Shown: positions 50,114 through 61,461, counted from the stretch's first letter. The stretch: 64,000 nt of DNA from Volutella citrinella (GCA_034401135.1 JAWZSP010000011.1:310001-374000), one strand, 5' to 3'. Notes: generated by a model not told the origin, from the sequence alone. Made by a program: numbers and translations.

Positions 50114-50259
50114 CGAACAGCACTGCCTGCCCAGCCCGACTCTTGGCCGGCCTGCCTTTGCAAGCTGCCTTTCCTAACTGCCGTTGCAAGCTGCCGCAAC
50201 ACCAAGCTGCCGATTATTAGTCTAAGACACCAGTAAGCAGTCCAGGATGTGAAAACCCT

Positions 50260-50400
50260 TTAGCTATTAGATCTAGAGCTAGGAAGCAAACTCACAAACT
50301 ATATTTATAGTAAAGATACTACTATTTAATATAGATAAGTCTAGTTCTAGTAAATTTTAGATAAAGTAATAACTAGCTTATTATAAACTAATAATAGGGA
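50260..50400. repeat. Small AT-rich islet
   Basis: About 140 bp in which A+T rises sharply and the sequence looks like the left block ('ctagttctagtaaatttta'). It is probably a RIP-mutated transposon fragment; no family can be assigned. Confidence 0.5.
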
Positions 50401-52013
50401 AGAACTGGTGATTCACGAAATCCTTGAAGTGGTTATAACAGTATTTATACCAGAGCATGTTCAATCTTCCTCGTAAGGCCCCCCCCCAAGTCACGTCAGG
50501 TTCTGTTCTGACCCCAGAGACCGAAGGGGATTTCAGCGGTGCCCAAGTCGCAATATTCATGCGATGCGGAAGTGACCAAACCGTCGTCACAAAACCTCCC
50601 TCCACCTCCCCCAATCGTAGAAGGACGTGTTCGTACTCAAGCTGGATACTAGGTAATACTGAGAGGCGGAAGGACGCACAAAATCTACTCAGCGGCGCGT
50701 CCGTAACCTCTGGTAATAGCGATTCGTCTTCCTGCTTTCCCCGTTGCTACTCAACTTATTTATCGACCGCCGTGTTCCCGGATATACACAAGAGACTTGG
50801 CTGCCCAGATCAGGCGTCTCATTCAGGTCTGGCCAGAGGGAAAGAAATTGCTCTTCAATGCAGAAAGGAAGGGGGAGTGCAACGCATTTATGTTTCTGTC
50901 TAGTCGAGAGGCCTTTCGTCCGCGTCGGCCAGTAAGAGGGCCAATAAGCATTGGATTTCCTTGCTGGCAAGGATCAACAGGAATGAAAATGACCTCTCTG
51001 TATCAGCTCTCGCTTGCTGGAATACGCTGATACATGGTAGATGAGCTTAAAGGCCTCCCAGAAGCGCGTAGAATGTCAGGCGATAGCTTTCAATAGGCTT
51101 TTTTTAGAGTATGGCTTCAAGCCAGACCGTCAGAGCCCTAAAGGTCAGGGAGGCCCAAGAAGCTGCGCCATGCAAAGAATGAAGACAATATTAAGGCGTC
51201 TCAAGTATGCTTTACAGGATTTTGATGCAATTTACATCGGCGAGGCTTTATAGCCCCGAACTGTAGTTCCTTTAGTTGACCCCTGAATTGTCTGACTGGA
51301 TTGTAGTGGCGCCCACTCCTCTTTCATCCCTTGAGCGAAGCTTTGCACTGACTCTGTGTATCTATATAAAGCCCCTTGGCAACCGACCTCATTCCTTCTT
51401 TGCTCTGCCGCAATACTTATCAATTCATATCCTAATCCTCGCCTATCCCATGCACACGGCCTAAACCGTGCAGCCTGCTGAGCAACCTTGCTGTGCTAGT
51501 AGGCTCGAGAATGGACACCCTGTCGAGCCCGCTCAGAGCTCATGGCCCTCGATCATGACCATCACACATCCAGCCAAAGTACAGCCCGTTGAGCTGCTTG
51601 ATTGTGATGGACTCAAGCATGGAACCTCAAGACTCTCCTCCTTGACCAAATGGAATGTTGGATTGACTACCATCCGCACGGATCATGACAGCCCCCCTTT
51701 CCCCTTGGTATATCAACCACCAATAGGGGCTTGCCGCGAGATGGCAACGCAGCTAGATCCAGCTAGACACCGAACATGCAGGCAAAGATACACTCAGGGA
51801 GCGGCAAAGACACCCGAGCGTAGAGTAATAATAGAAAGTGCTCGCAACCAAGGCACGATATCAATCTTCTAGACAGCAGAGGCTACATCCAACTCTACCA
51901 CGGTACTCAATACCTAAAACGTGCACGAGGCCCAGATAAATCCTCAAACTAAAAGAATAGAAATGACTACCGTGACTCGGGGTTTATATTGTAAACCCTT
52001 ATTTTTCTGCAAG
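50401..52013. other. No intact gene; protein-like fragments
   Basis: The plus-strand frame 50,797-51,030 ('LIQVWPEGKKLLFNAERKGE') and the frame 51,041-51,253 look protein-like in codon use but have no recognisable family, no splice context and no long continuation. I regard them as possible relics only. Confidence 0.35.
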
Positions 52014-53793
52014 CTATGGATTTGTTGCCAATATTTCTTCTTGTCCTTGTCCATTCAACTTGCGTACAACTTTTGCCAATAGCATCGCTACTCCTGCGTT
52101 CTGATCCTTGGTGTTATTCTGCAATTGCAAAATATCATGCCGAATTTGGGCTACCATTTTCCTTGTCTCCCTCTGTGCCTTGTGAACTTTCCTTTGCCTC
52201 TCCCGTTCCTTCCTCTCATGCTCAATAGAATCTGCGGCCATTGCGCGGATTAATGAGCGGACACGTCTCTCATCCCTTAGGGAGGCGAGGGTGTTTTGCT
52301 CGGGCATGCATTCGGCCTCGCCATTGCCATTGCCGTTTTCGTGGGTTCCCGCTAGAATCGTCATGTCAACTCAACTCAATTCAACTCAGTGGGTCACCAA
52401 GGAGGGCAATAATAAATCCATACCTTTCGCTGTTAGCGCATATCCTGCGCTGTATGCCGTGGACTCTGATTCAAAGTAAGGTGCGAGTCCATCTGTAGAT
52501 TTATATGCAGGTGGCGAATCGGCGTTGATTGGAAAGGTGTCATTGCCAAAGGCCAAGTCGAGATCTTCAATCTGGGAGGAGCCGGCGCTGTTGGAAGGGT
52601 GTTATTGCCAGGGGCCAGGTCGAGCTCCTCAGCCTGGAAGAGTTCAGACGCCTTGCCAGGGATTCCATCTGCATTGAAATGCGGTTCCCAAATATACCCT
52701 CCTTTGTTGCCATTCATCGTTCCAAGATACTTAGAATCGAGCCTGCTTCGAATTCCCGGTTGAGGGGCTTCTAAATCTTGGGCTAAGGTAGAAATGTAGG
52801 CAACTTCCATATCGCTGGCATCGATGTAAACATCCAGCGTGGTTTGGAGGCTGGCTTGCTTAAGTGCATTCATCTTGTTTTTTTGGCCCTGATTTCTGCC
52901 TCTTACATTTCCATCTGGATAAATGCGAGGCATAATCAGGTCAGGCCCTTGAGAAAGCTGAAAGCGAAGGTGTACCACATGGCTTCGTAGATGCCTAGCC
53001 GCCTCAGGGGCAGGGCAGCCCTTATGTACCGTAATTTTCTTGATCTTAGCTGGGTCGAAGTGCAGATATAAACTATCATGCTTCGTCTTTGTTTTCGATT
53101 GTAGCAAGATGGGCACTTCGATCAAGATCATGGTCGATTTGTCGGACCCATAGGTCAGCGAGATGTTTTGGTGATTGTTTGGGTTGCTGGAGCGGCCCAC
53201 AATGTGCTGTGGCTTGTTTTCCTGATCAAACCAGCTGAAAAAGGAACTTCTTTTGAGAATAGCAAAGGCAGTCGTTGCTGTCGTAGTCGCTGACGCATGG
53301 GGTGAATGCGATGTCCTGGGAAAGAAGGGGTTGGCAATATTAACAGAAGAGCCAGGGTTACTTAACCACTTCTGTGCTTACACACAGGGTGAAAGAGAAG
53401 AAGAAGATGAAAAATAAATGGGAAAGGAAAGGGAAGAATAAGAGGCAAAGGGAAGAGCAAAGCAATGTAGACCAGAGCCGAGAGACCGCACCCGCGTGCA
53501 CTGGGTGGAACTTAGACAAGCCATGGTATTGTCCGAGATCTCCAAGAATAAGAATATTCAAGACCTCCCCCGGGCCCATAACGAGCATCCGTAGCTTGGG
53601 GAAGCGACCTCGCACTGGCTTATCTAAGGAGGGTCGAGGGGGGCGCTGCGGATGTGCAATGCAACGGGCCTCGCGACCTTCCACGGGGTTGCACACGCGT
53701 GTAATCCTCGACCGCGACGGCGGACGGGCTAAGCGCAGACTCACTGGGGTACTGATTCCATAGCGAATGGGTCGCGCCACTACGGGCGAGCAT
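52014..53793 (-). pseudogene. Multi-exon gene of unknown function, frameshifted
   Basis: The main exon runs from about 53,371 (after a possible acceptor 'gcacag') through 'FFSWFDQENKPQHIVGRSS' and a 180-residue ordered domain ('DKSTMILIEVPILLQSKTKT', 'HVVHLRFQLSQGPDLIMPRI', 'TTLDVYIDASDMEVAYISTL'). At about 52,572-52,592 the frame must shift by one base to read on into 'QIEDLDLAFGNDTFPINADS' and 'YFESESTAYSAGYALTAKG'. A clean 72-bp intron (52,352-52,423) then leads to a charged, coiled-coil-like C-terminal exon ending at 52,014. The shift lies in a local 63-bp duplication ('LDLAPGNNTLPT' and 'LDLAFGNDTFPI'). A likely first exon starts at ATG 53,793 ('MLARSGATHSLWNQYP', donor at 53,744), but its phase does not fit the 53,371 acceptor, so the 5' structure is unresolved. 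No known domain. Confidence 0.5.
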
Positions 53794-54010
53794 GAAGTCT
53801 GAGAATGGGTTGTGATCCGTGAGGATGGGGGCTAGATGTAGAGATGTGGAGGAGAGAAATGTGGGAGCGAGCACCTAGTTTGGGAGGCGCTGTATAAATA
53901 TTGAACAGGCAAAAAAAAAAGAGAGAGAGAGAGCACGTGATGCTGTTCCCCAGCAAAGAACAACAGGAAACACGAGGCTGGGCTGCCTGGCGTGTGCTGT
54001 TTGTGTTCAC
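53472..54010 (-). repeat. Segmental duplication, copy 1 (inverted relative to copy 2)
   Basis: Read on the minus strand, this covers the promoter, first exon and first-intron region of the 52-53.8 kb gene. It matches 59,990-60,532 on the plus strand: the exact phrases 'catcacgtgctctc', 'gacccattcg', 'gtgagtctg', 'gcattgcacatccgcagcgc' and 'cgcttccccaagctacggat' occur in the same order in both. Confidence 0.85.
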
Positions 54011-54120
54011 TGTTGCGCGTCAAGACGGTGTGATAAGATGGTGACTCGTTGGTGAGGAAACAAAGCCGTGAGCAGCAACGCGACGAAAAGGAAGTGGACG
54101 CTAGCCATTTCAGTGTCTTA

Positions 54121-54642
54121 TCAGCCGAGTCTTGGTCTTTTGCGTCGTCCTCTCCGACATTGACATCGATATCGACATCGGCACTCGTCCTCCTCATCCT
54201 CCTCATCCTCCTCCCATGTCCCGTTGACATAGTCTTCGTCTTTCAAGTCATCCATCTCATCATAATCATCCTACCCATCGTCCTGTTCATCGTAATCCTC
54301 ATTGTCCTCCTCGTTGTTCTCTCCACCATACTCTCCACCGTACTCCCCACCATAATCTCCACCGTCCTCTTCACAGTGCGTTCCATTATCTTCGTCCCCT
54401 TCACCACCCTCCTCACCAGCTTCCTCACCATCTTACTCACCATCTTCCTCATCACCCTCCTTATCCTCATTCAGGTAGAACATAAATAAAATCCATATGG
54501 AACTCGTGCGACGCTCGATTTCTTCCTCGGTGTTCTCGGAATCGGAAGCTGAGCTACACTCCGTCTCCAACCGTCCATCAGGCTCCGTGCCATCATCCTG
54601 TAAGTTATTCTCGGTCGATGGTATCATTTGGCTGGCGGGCAT
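54121..54642 (-). pseudogene. Acidic Glu/Asp/Gly-repeat protein relic
   Basis: From ATG 54,642 the frame reads 'MPASQMIPSTENNLQDDGTE' and an acidic serine-rich stretch, then a Gly-Glu-Asp/Tyr repeat ('GGDYGGEYGGEYGGEN'). It is interrupted by TAA at 54,433-54,435 and TAG at 54,271-54,273, and ends at TGA 54,121-54,123. Both internal stops would be Gln if T were C. Near 54,180 another frame carries a better continuation ('ADVDIDVNVGEDDAKDQDSA'), suggesting a frameshift as well. The long hydrophobic frame on the opposite strand is only its antisense. Together with the relic at 59,486 it precedes a copy of the duplicated promoter segment in the same order and orientation. Confidence 0.45.
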
Positions 54643-55115
54643 CTTCGGTAGCCCGTATGCGTTGCCCAGCTAGACTTGGGCTGCTGTTCTCACCCAGCCC
54701 TATTTTTCAGAAACAAGCTCTTGACGGGGTTTCCCATTGGTGACTTGCGACCATTGCATCGATATATGCTTCTGAGATGCCACCCCTTGTCGTCTGCGGC
54801 GTCATTACTTTAATAAGCCAGAGCGATTTGATAGAGAAATAGTGCCCGTAGCCATGTGGAGTTTGACTAAGTGAAACAAATGCGCTTCAGTATTTCACAG
54901 ACTTCGGCCTCGGCCAACACGGCTTTAGCGATGTCATTCGGGCAATTCTTCCGGAGATATCTATCGAAGCTCGTGAGGCTGGGGCGCTTTCCAGATAACT
55001 AGTCCTGAATAGACGAAGAAAGGCAGGGCAGCTGCGCGGCCCGATCAGGTGTGCTAGAAACGCTCGCTCTCATTTGCTGAAATGCTATCGGGATTCCAAG
55101 ATCTTTGCACTCTGA
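54643..55115. other. No gene recognised
   Basis: A short plus-strand stretch near 54,905-55,000 ('DFGLGQHGFSDVIRAILPEI') looks protein-like and lies upstream of the JmjC relic; it may be part of it but is separated by stops. Confidence 0.35.
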
Positions 55116-55457
55116 AATCAGAGTACTTCCATATTGGCGAGCGCTATTCTGCTACTACCTGCCTGCTTCCACATCGAAGATGCGGGCCTTTGGTCCTGCA
55201 ATGTTGCTGATTGCGGCTGGAAGATCTGGCTCACCATCGACCTACATCACACGGTGAAGTTTGAAAGCTTTGTACGAGAGACCTGGCCGAGTGGCAAGTG
55301 CCATCAGTTCGTGCGCCATAATGACTTGTTCATCTCCCCTTCAAGGCTGCGGAAGGAAGGCATTGAGTACCAGATCCTAATCGCCAGACCCGGAAAAGAC
55401 GCCCGCAACGCAGGTCAACGGATGAATGAAACTTTAGCTTGGACAAGGCTGCCATAG
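55116..55457 (+). pseudogene. JmjC-domain fragment
   Basis: The frame contains 'CFHIEDAGLWSCNVADCGWK', 'WLTIDLHHTVKFESFV' and 'CHQFVRHNDLFISPSRLRKE' followed by 'GIEYQILIARPG'. This order is that of the JmjC-type domain found in multicopy fungal proteins: the His-x-Glu iron ligand pair (His 55,170, Glu 55,176), the W.IID-HT segment, the C.QFVRH segment and the A.PG segment. The second iron-binding His, expected shortly after the PG, is absent; the frame turns into unrelated sequence and stops at 55,457. Upstream it is closed by TGA at 55,113. I infer a fragment of a JmjC oxygenase-like gene that cannot be active. The family assignment rests on memory of the motif order. Confidence 0.45.
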
Positions 55458-57173
55458 GCCCCTGGTTAGGCTTAAGATTTCGATAGGTCATAGTAGCCTC
55501 TTGCCACCCCCAGGAGCGCAAAACACCCGTTAGTTACCCTACATCACGCAATTTAAGCTGCGAGTTGCGGCGACTTACTTATTGAGGAGTCGCATGCACC
55601 TCGGGCTTGACAGTCGTTGATGGGCTAGACGGGGATGGGTGTTCGTGGGCGGGAGAGTATAAATAGTTTAAAAAGGTTCTACTATCCATAGGGGCATGAT
55701 TAATAGGCCATGGAGTTGCTAGCCTTCACCTCTTCCTTTGGAGGGATGCAACCAGGGAGATAAAAGGCCATTTTTCGGAACGAAAGTGCTCCCTGGTTAG
55801 TAGGTTACACAATAGAGGACTGATGTGTTGCTTCTTTAAAGTCGCCGTACAACAGGTCTCCACATAATGTCCACTTTATTCTTCTACACCAAGCTGGTAC
55901 TAGAGGTCATGTAACTCTTTGGATGAATTGCCAAACAGATATCAGCAGCACCTTTTCGTCTCTTGCCGAGGATGGAATGCCGTGCTCACTAATTCCGCCG
56001 AACAGCCACCATGGCCCAAGAAGGATGGAAGAAACCACGGGATCCGGATCACAGCTTCAAGTTTCGCACCGAGAACTTCGTCAAGAAGGCCATGGAACTG
56101 AAACTCTCCGACTGCAAGTGTCTGCTGTACGCACTCTTGGCGTGTCCCTACTATGGTAGAGCCCTGCCCCCCACCCTTTTCTAGCCCAGTGGGCAAGATT
56201 TGCCAAGCGCCATAGGGCGCAGAATTAATTGGTTACCTCTGGTGTTGGGCAATGCTAGTTCCGGTTGCTCAGAGTTTTCCTTTATTGAGTAAAAAGCCTA
56301 TGCTATGTACATGAGATGGTGTGGCCTTCAATGTAACCCTCCTAACGCTAACTTCCTTCCTTGTTCGCAAAGGCTGGAGCCCAATGCCTTCCGAGTGCAG
56401 GGATTACACATTGCGGGGGCTGATCCGGCCGCCCTTTCGCTAGCGTTCTATCCGACATAGTATAGAATGCATTTTAGCGCGGTACTTGTGAGCACTTGCA
56501 GGGGCTTGCGGGGATTCCGGCCACGCGCGACATGGAGATGAGGGGCCTCGACGCGTGCTGACCCACAGGATGTCTATGACACGTCATGCGTTTGTTACGC
56601 CAGACTTCCACACACGAGGAGGTCTCCCTTCGATGTTGGGGAGCCGGATCTTTGACCCCATTGAAGCGCCTCATTTCGCTATCCAGTGATCATTTCCTAA
56701 AATGCGGGTAGGGCTGAACCCCGGAACATCGCACAGCCACGGTTTTCCACAGTTCTCCGCAGCTCAATAAAGTTGGCGGTTTAATTATAAGTATCAGCAA
56801 CAAACAGTGATCAAACGATGAGCGAGCAACCAAGAATTTCTGATTACTTTCCTACTTACGCAGTATGTAAAAGACCAAGTGTCCGGTCGGGTGGCTATGA
56901 TGTCTGCAACTCCCACTACTGTCGCGACCATAAGTTACATGGATGCATAGACAAGGTATACTGCATCTTACCCTAGGTTTGATATAAAAGCTAGAGAAGT
57001 GGTAATATATTGATAAAGTATAGGATGATGATCTGATATAGACCTCCTGCTGTGATAATAAATTGCTTCAACTAAAGAACCGGATTAATAATCAGGCAAT
57101 TTGTGCGCTGGCGTTGAGTATAAAAGCAGGTATTAACTGCACTATTTAACACCCGAATCCTAGCAAAGCTAAG
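55458..57173. other. No intact gene
   Basis: A plus-strand frame from 56,010 ('MAQEGWKKPRDPDHSFKFRT', then 'VKKAMELKLSDCKCLLYALL') is protein-like for about 60 codons but is not recognised. TATA-like sequences occur at 55,657 and at 57,119 ('gtataaaagcag'), the latter about 55 bp before the start of the APH relic. The 56.9-57.2 kb stretch is AT-enriched. Confidence 0.4.
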
Positions 57174-58256
57174 ATGGGTTGCGCAAACTATCACGCCCAT
57201 ATTCAGTTCGCTGATAGTACCAAATGGCTTATACATGTTCCTCGCGTGACACGCTGCTCTATTAATCTAATTGAGGAGCTTGCTACGTATTTAGTCACGA
57301 GCGAGTTCGCTACACTTAAATTTCTCTAGGACAACACTTCTATACTAGTTGCTCGCATTTATGAGTATAGAATTACGCAATTACGTTATAAAAAGGTTGG
57401 CGTTAGTTTTCTGCTTATTGATGAACTATCAGGAAAACTATATAGGTCCTACGAAAATCCTCCGACGCCAGCACAAAAGGCCAAGTGGCTAAAAGGGTTG
57501 GCTGCTATGATGACTGAGCTCTACTACCACCCATTCCCACAAGCCGGCTCCCTTATACCCGATACTGCCTCATCACCTATTATTGGTCATATTGCAAGCG
57601 ATCAGTTCGTGGTTCTATCGCCACAAGGCCCTTTTAACACAGCCATTGAGTACTATCAAGCATGGGCCTAATAGTACTGTGACTTAATTGCGAATGGTCA
57701 GTTGTACACCGAATGGCCTGTGAACGCCTATCTGGTGTATAGGTTTCTTTGGATCAATGCCGGGCAGCTTCTATCAAACCGAGAAAAAGTGGTTGAGAAG
57801 GAAGAGTTTTTCCTTAAACACGTCGATAATAAAGGTGATCATGTTCTGGTGGACTCTGATTTCAATATCATAGGCATCATTGACTGGCAAATAGCACGTA
57901 CTATTCCTGCAGAGGAGGCATTTGGTCCATCTCTTGTATCGGCAAACATGGACAGACTTTGCAAGGGTGTTATCGGACTTAGTAATAAAGATTCACAGCT
58001 ACTTAACCGACTAGATTCGTCTGGAGTCACTGGATATCGCACGGATAAGAAGGTCCATCGCTTCTTTTAGGGTCTTGCATTGGAGAACGAGTGGAAGGAG
58101 GCTCTTCCACTAGCACAGGCAATACTATAACTTTTCAGTATTCAGGACGACTGGAATGTTTGGAAGGAAAAGGAGCTAAGCCAACACGGCGATGAAGAGC
58201 CGCTCAAATCTTTACATTCTCACGAAAGGATGAAAGATAACTCGTCAACAGTATAA
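57174..58256 (+). pseudogene. APH-family (aminoglycoside/choline kinase-like) phosphotransferase, inactivated by five stops
   Basis: One frame runs from ATG 57,174 to a TAA at 58,254 with no insertion or deletion but five internal stops: TAG 57,327, TAA 57,669, TAG 57,672, TAG 58,068 and TAA 58,128. Each would be Gln if T were C. The kinase signature is near the C-terminal third: 'FFLKHVDNKGDHVLVDSDF' followed by 'IIGIIDWQIARTIPAEEAFG', where the HVD Asp and the IIDW Asp are the expected catalytic and metal-binding positions. This group of APH-like proteins is common and multicopy in fungi, with unknown substrates. The length (about 360 codons) fits. A TATA-like 'gtataaaag' lies about 55 bp upstream. 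Confidence 0.8.
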
Positions 58257-58389
58257 GTTAGGGTTTAGCAAAGCTTCTCAACTTTTTAAGAATTGGCCGC
58301 AACCATACACTTCAGAGAATTAATATACATCAAGCCCTCCCATAATCACCCTCAACTGGTCGGAACCTCGATTGCCACCCTCCATGTCC

Positions 58390-58684
58390 ACTCTAGCTTG
58401 TAGTACCTAGTCCCCGTGCTGGCTCCTGCCGCAGATATATGCAATGCCGTCCAGCCGTCGCTTCGCCGTGCTTAGGCGGCTGTCCTGACATCCCTCAACG
58501 GCCCATAAGAGGGCGCGGCCACGAGTGCAGAGACGAGGGTTGAAAAGGTTGCAGCCCGGCAATTGTAAGTAATCTGGTTCTGGTCGTGCCGAGAAAGGTA
58601 GTCGAAAATTGAAACGAGCAGTTCGCTGGGAAGCTTGAGCAACGACAATTTGGGCGCTGTGCTACTCGCAGCCCCTGGCTCCAT
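58390..58684 (-). pseudogene. F-box/ankyrin protein relic
   Basis: From ATG 58,684 the frame carries an F-box: 'LSLLKLPSELLVSIFDYLSR' at residues 13-32. It ends at a stop about 40 codons later. Further along the minus strand in another frame, around 58,460-58,427, 'DGWTALHISAAGAS' is an ankyrin-repeat signature. F-box plus ankyrin is a common fungal combination (substrate adaptors of SCF ubiquitin ligases). Only the ends of such a protein remain, with the middle deleted or scrambled. Confidence 0.5.
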
Positions 58685-59485
58685 GAAGACAGAGAACGAG
58701 GGGACAAGGTAGAGAACTGGAGAATCGTCAGCACAGTCTTGAGGAAGAATTACCTGGAGCTAGGGCCTACCTATCCTGGAGCGACTCCAAGCACGGAACT
58801 CGTCGATAGCTTCGCGAGGAGCTTTGTTGAAAATAGTCGAGCCGAACGAACAAAGACTCAGCCTCTTCGCTTACATAAACAGGCTTGGCAACCTAGTGTT
58901 TGAATATCGTCAACCCACCGGGCAGCCAAACGACGTTGGTGTAGAAAGTGGCGTCAGGCCAAACAAGCGCGCAGAGATCAGAGAAGGAAGACAAGGGGCC
59001 CCAGATGAAGCGAAGGAGAAGGATATTAGGAAATCGCAGTCTATGGAAGGTTCCAAGGACTCATCAGCAAGGTCATCGGCAGATGGAAAGCTCATTAGCA
59101 TAGGAAATGAATGGCAACTGGCTGAGTGGATGGATCACAAGCATCAATAGATGGATGCAGCGGTTTCTCTACGGCTTAGCATGCCAGCACCACTTCGCCT
59201 GCGTAGCATCAGATGGTAGAGTTCTATAACAGAGTCTGATAATTGAAGTCTGATGCTGTGCCACTTGCCAGGCGGGCGGATTGGCCGTCTTTAGGGTGTG
59301 GCATATAGAGACAAGGTGATGGGGAGGCAAGGCGAGTGTGATGGCACGCAGTGAGCGACGTATCGGTGCATGCTGTGAGGCAGACATGATCGCTTGGAAA
59401 GTTGTCGAGGGTGGCCGGCGTTCTATAGGATCTGCGATGGGCGCGACCAACAGCGGGATAGGATAGCATTCTACTTCACTAAGAT
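58685..59485. other. No supported gene
   Basis: Frames at 58,824-59,150 (plus) and 59,169-59,469 (minus) lack recognisable features. A minus-strand phrase 'APREAIDEFRAWSRSRIG' just upstream of the F-box relic may be an earlier exon of it. Confidence 0.35.
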
Positions 59486-59925
59486 CAACGTTGTCGCCTA
59501 GGAGATGGTTTATGTGGCTCGTTTCGACGTGCTAGTTTTCGATCCTCTATTCTCGTCTCCCGCACCTGGGAGACGAGCAGCTGGCAGTCGTTGGACGAGG
59601 ACGAGGATACCTGTTCTACTGATTCTACATCTACTGCATCGTTTCCTAATGAGCGAGATGAGAGCCCAGGATCTGAGCGCCAGCGGGAAGCCGAAGCTTC
59701 TGACTGAAGAGCGTGCACGAGGCCCAATGTGACATTATCTGGGGCCTGGCTGTGAGACGGCGGACTTGAGGTGGCATCCATTGAAGCGTTCTAACGCAGC
59801 TAGATTGTTCATGACGATGAGGTGATGAGGTTGATGAGGTTGACGAAGAAAGTTTTGATGTGGACGATTCAAAGGTAGAAGACTACATTGACCAGTCTCG
59901 CGAGGACGAGCACAGCAGATATTGA
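59486..59925 (+). pseudogene. Acidic/serine-rich protein relic
   Basis: A plus-strand frame reads 'SWQSLDEDEDTCSTDSTSTA', 'NERDESPGSERQREAEASD', then meets two TGA stops, a TAA and a TAG before 'IVHDDEV'; after a one-base shift it reads 'DEVDEVDEESFDVDDSKVED' and ends at TGA 59,923. TAA and TAG would be Gln if T were C, and the TGAs would be Arg. It stands directly upstream of duplication copy 2, as the acidic relic at 54,121-54,642 stands upstream of copy 1, so the two are probably diverged copies of one gene. Confidence 0.4.
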
Positions 59926-59989
59926 GGGCAGCCCCGACGCGTACCGCTTTGTTTATCCACGTGGTTGTTTATCCACCTCGTCACGTCGA

Positions 59990-60532
59990 CTTCACCCTGC
60001 ACAGTGAACAGCCCACAGTGAACAGCACACCAGGCAACCGGCCTCCTGTTGCCTGTTCCCCAACGTGTTCCATCACGTGCTCTCGCGTTTTTCTTTTCAA
60101 TACTTTTGCTGCTCCTCCATCCCTTGCTCGCTCCCACACTTGTTCCCCGCTACCCCTCGCCTGCACCCACATCCAGTGTCCCCCATCCCCACCGACCACG
60201 ACACTCCCATCCCTCATACCCGCCCTCGGCGGCTTGACCCATTCGTCGTGGCATCAGTAACGACGTGAGTCTGCACTTTGTCCATCTGCCTTACGGTTGA
60301 GGACTAGACGCGTGTGCATCCCCGGTGGAAGGTCGAGGGCCCGCTGCATTGCACATCCGCAGCGCCCCCCCCCTCGACTCCTTGGCAAGGCAGTGCGAGG
60401 CCGCTTCCCCAAGCTACGGATGCTCATAACGGGCCCGGGGGAGGTCAGGAATACTCTTCCTAGAGGTCTCGGACGATACGTGCCTTGTCCAAGCGGCACC
60501 TAGTGCACGTGGGTGCGGTCTCTCGGCTCTAC
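59990..60532 (+). repeat. Segmental duplication, copy 2
   Basis: Partner of 53,472-54,010. It retains the leader, a degraded first exon ('GGLTHSSWHQ', compare 'GATHSLWNQ' in copy 1), the donor 'gtgagtctg' and the intron-like part, and stops abruptly at about 60,532. No downstream body of the gene follows. Differences between the copies change amino acids freely in all frames, so the shared part is not under coding constraint. Confidence 0.85.
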
Positions 60533-61104
60533 TGGTATACATGGCTTCCCCCCTCCTATCAACCTTCTTTTTGTTTGTCTTTATACGCACAGCAGTTTTG
60601 TCAAAGTAAGCTTGGTCCTTGACCGACATTGCTAACCTGGTTGGCGATCCAGCGGCCCGATCCTCATTCATGTCCACATCCAGAGGGAAATCGACTTATA
60701 GATACTGCTTACGTCGCTGAACAGTAGTTGAGCGGTATCCCGTCGTGTATTTGCTGTTGGAAGCACTAGCACAACCGCACTGGGACAGCGGCACATGGGC
60801 GATGGATGCCTTTTGGTGCTTCCTCCTGTTCGACTATCAAGGTACCTCTCAATCATCAAATGTGTGTCTCATGCTCGGTGAAGTGCCTTTGCCTATCTTA
60901 GTACTTGGCGAAGTGCTATAGCCAAGCTAGTAGCCGTTTCCCCCTTTGCATTGCGTGTTTTGGCGCATATGAAAGATAGCCTGTGTTTGTCCCCTGCGAT
61001 TGAACACGCTGCTGAACTCATGTCCTCCCTCCCCCCACTCAAGCAGTGATCAAGAAAATGCCCCACGCCAACCATCACATTTCTCTCCAAGGGACGCTGC
61101 ACTA

Positions 61105-61180
61105 CATTTCTTTGGCGCTTGTCTTGTCTTGTCTCGTTTTGTCTTGTCTTGCCTTGCAGCGTCTTGTCTTGCAGCGTCGC
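61105..61180. repeat. TTGTC-type imperfect pentanucleotide repeat
   Basis: The phrase 'cttgt'/'ttgtc' with variants (cttgc, ctcgt) recurs about a dozen times over 75 bp. Confidence 0.85.
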
Positions 61181-61461
61181 CTGGAAGCGCCGGGGAGCGG
61201 CTCTTCTAGGCACCAGTGACGATGGCAGCGGGCTCTCGTTCCTATCGCTCGCTTGCATCCCCCCACGCATTCCATGAAAAATAACCCGAAACATCAGGTG
61301 TCGCTGGGGGCTGGGCAGGGCATGGGAGCGCGTGTCGAGGCTCATATCAATTTCCAGGTTGAAGCCCCCCCAAAAAAAAAGCCGAAGAGAAAAAAAACAC
61401 GCCAACTGCTGCGGTCATCAGGAGGAGGCACGAACTGCTCGATGTGAGATGCGTCACCTTA

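Noticed and set aside
54049..54489. Plus-strand 146-codon frame that is strikingly hydrophobic (Leu/Ile/Val-rich)
   Set aside because: It is the antisense of the acidic Glu/Asp repeat relic on the minus strand; GAG/GAT repeats read backwards give Leu/Ile codons. No start context or conserved feature.
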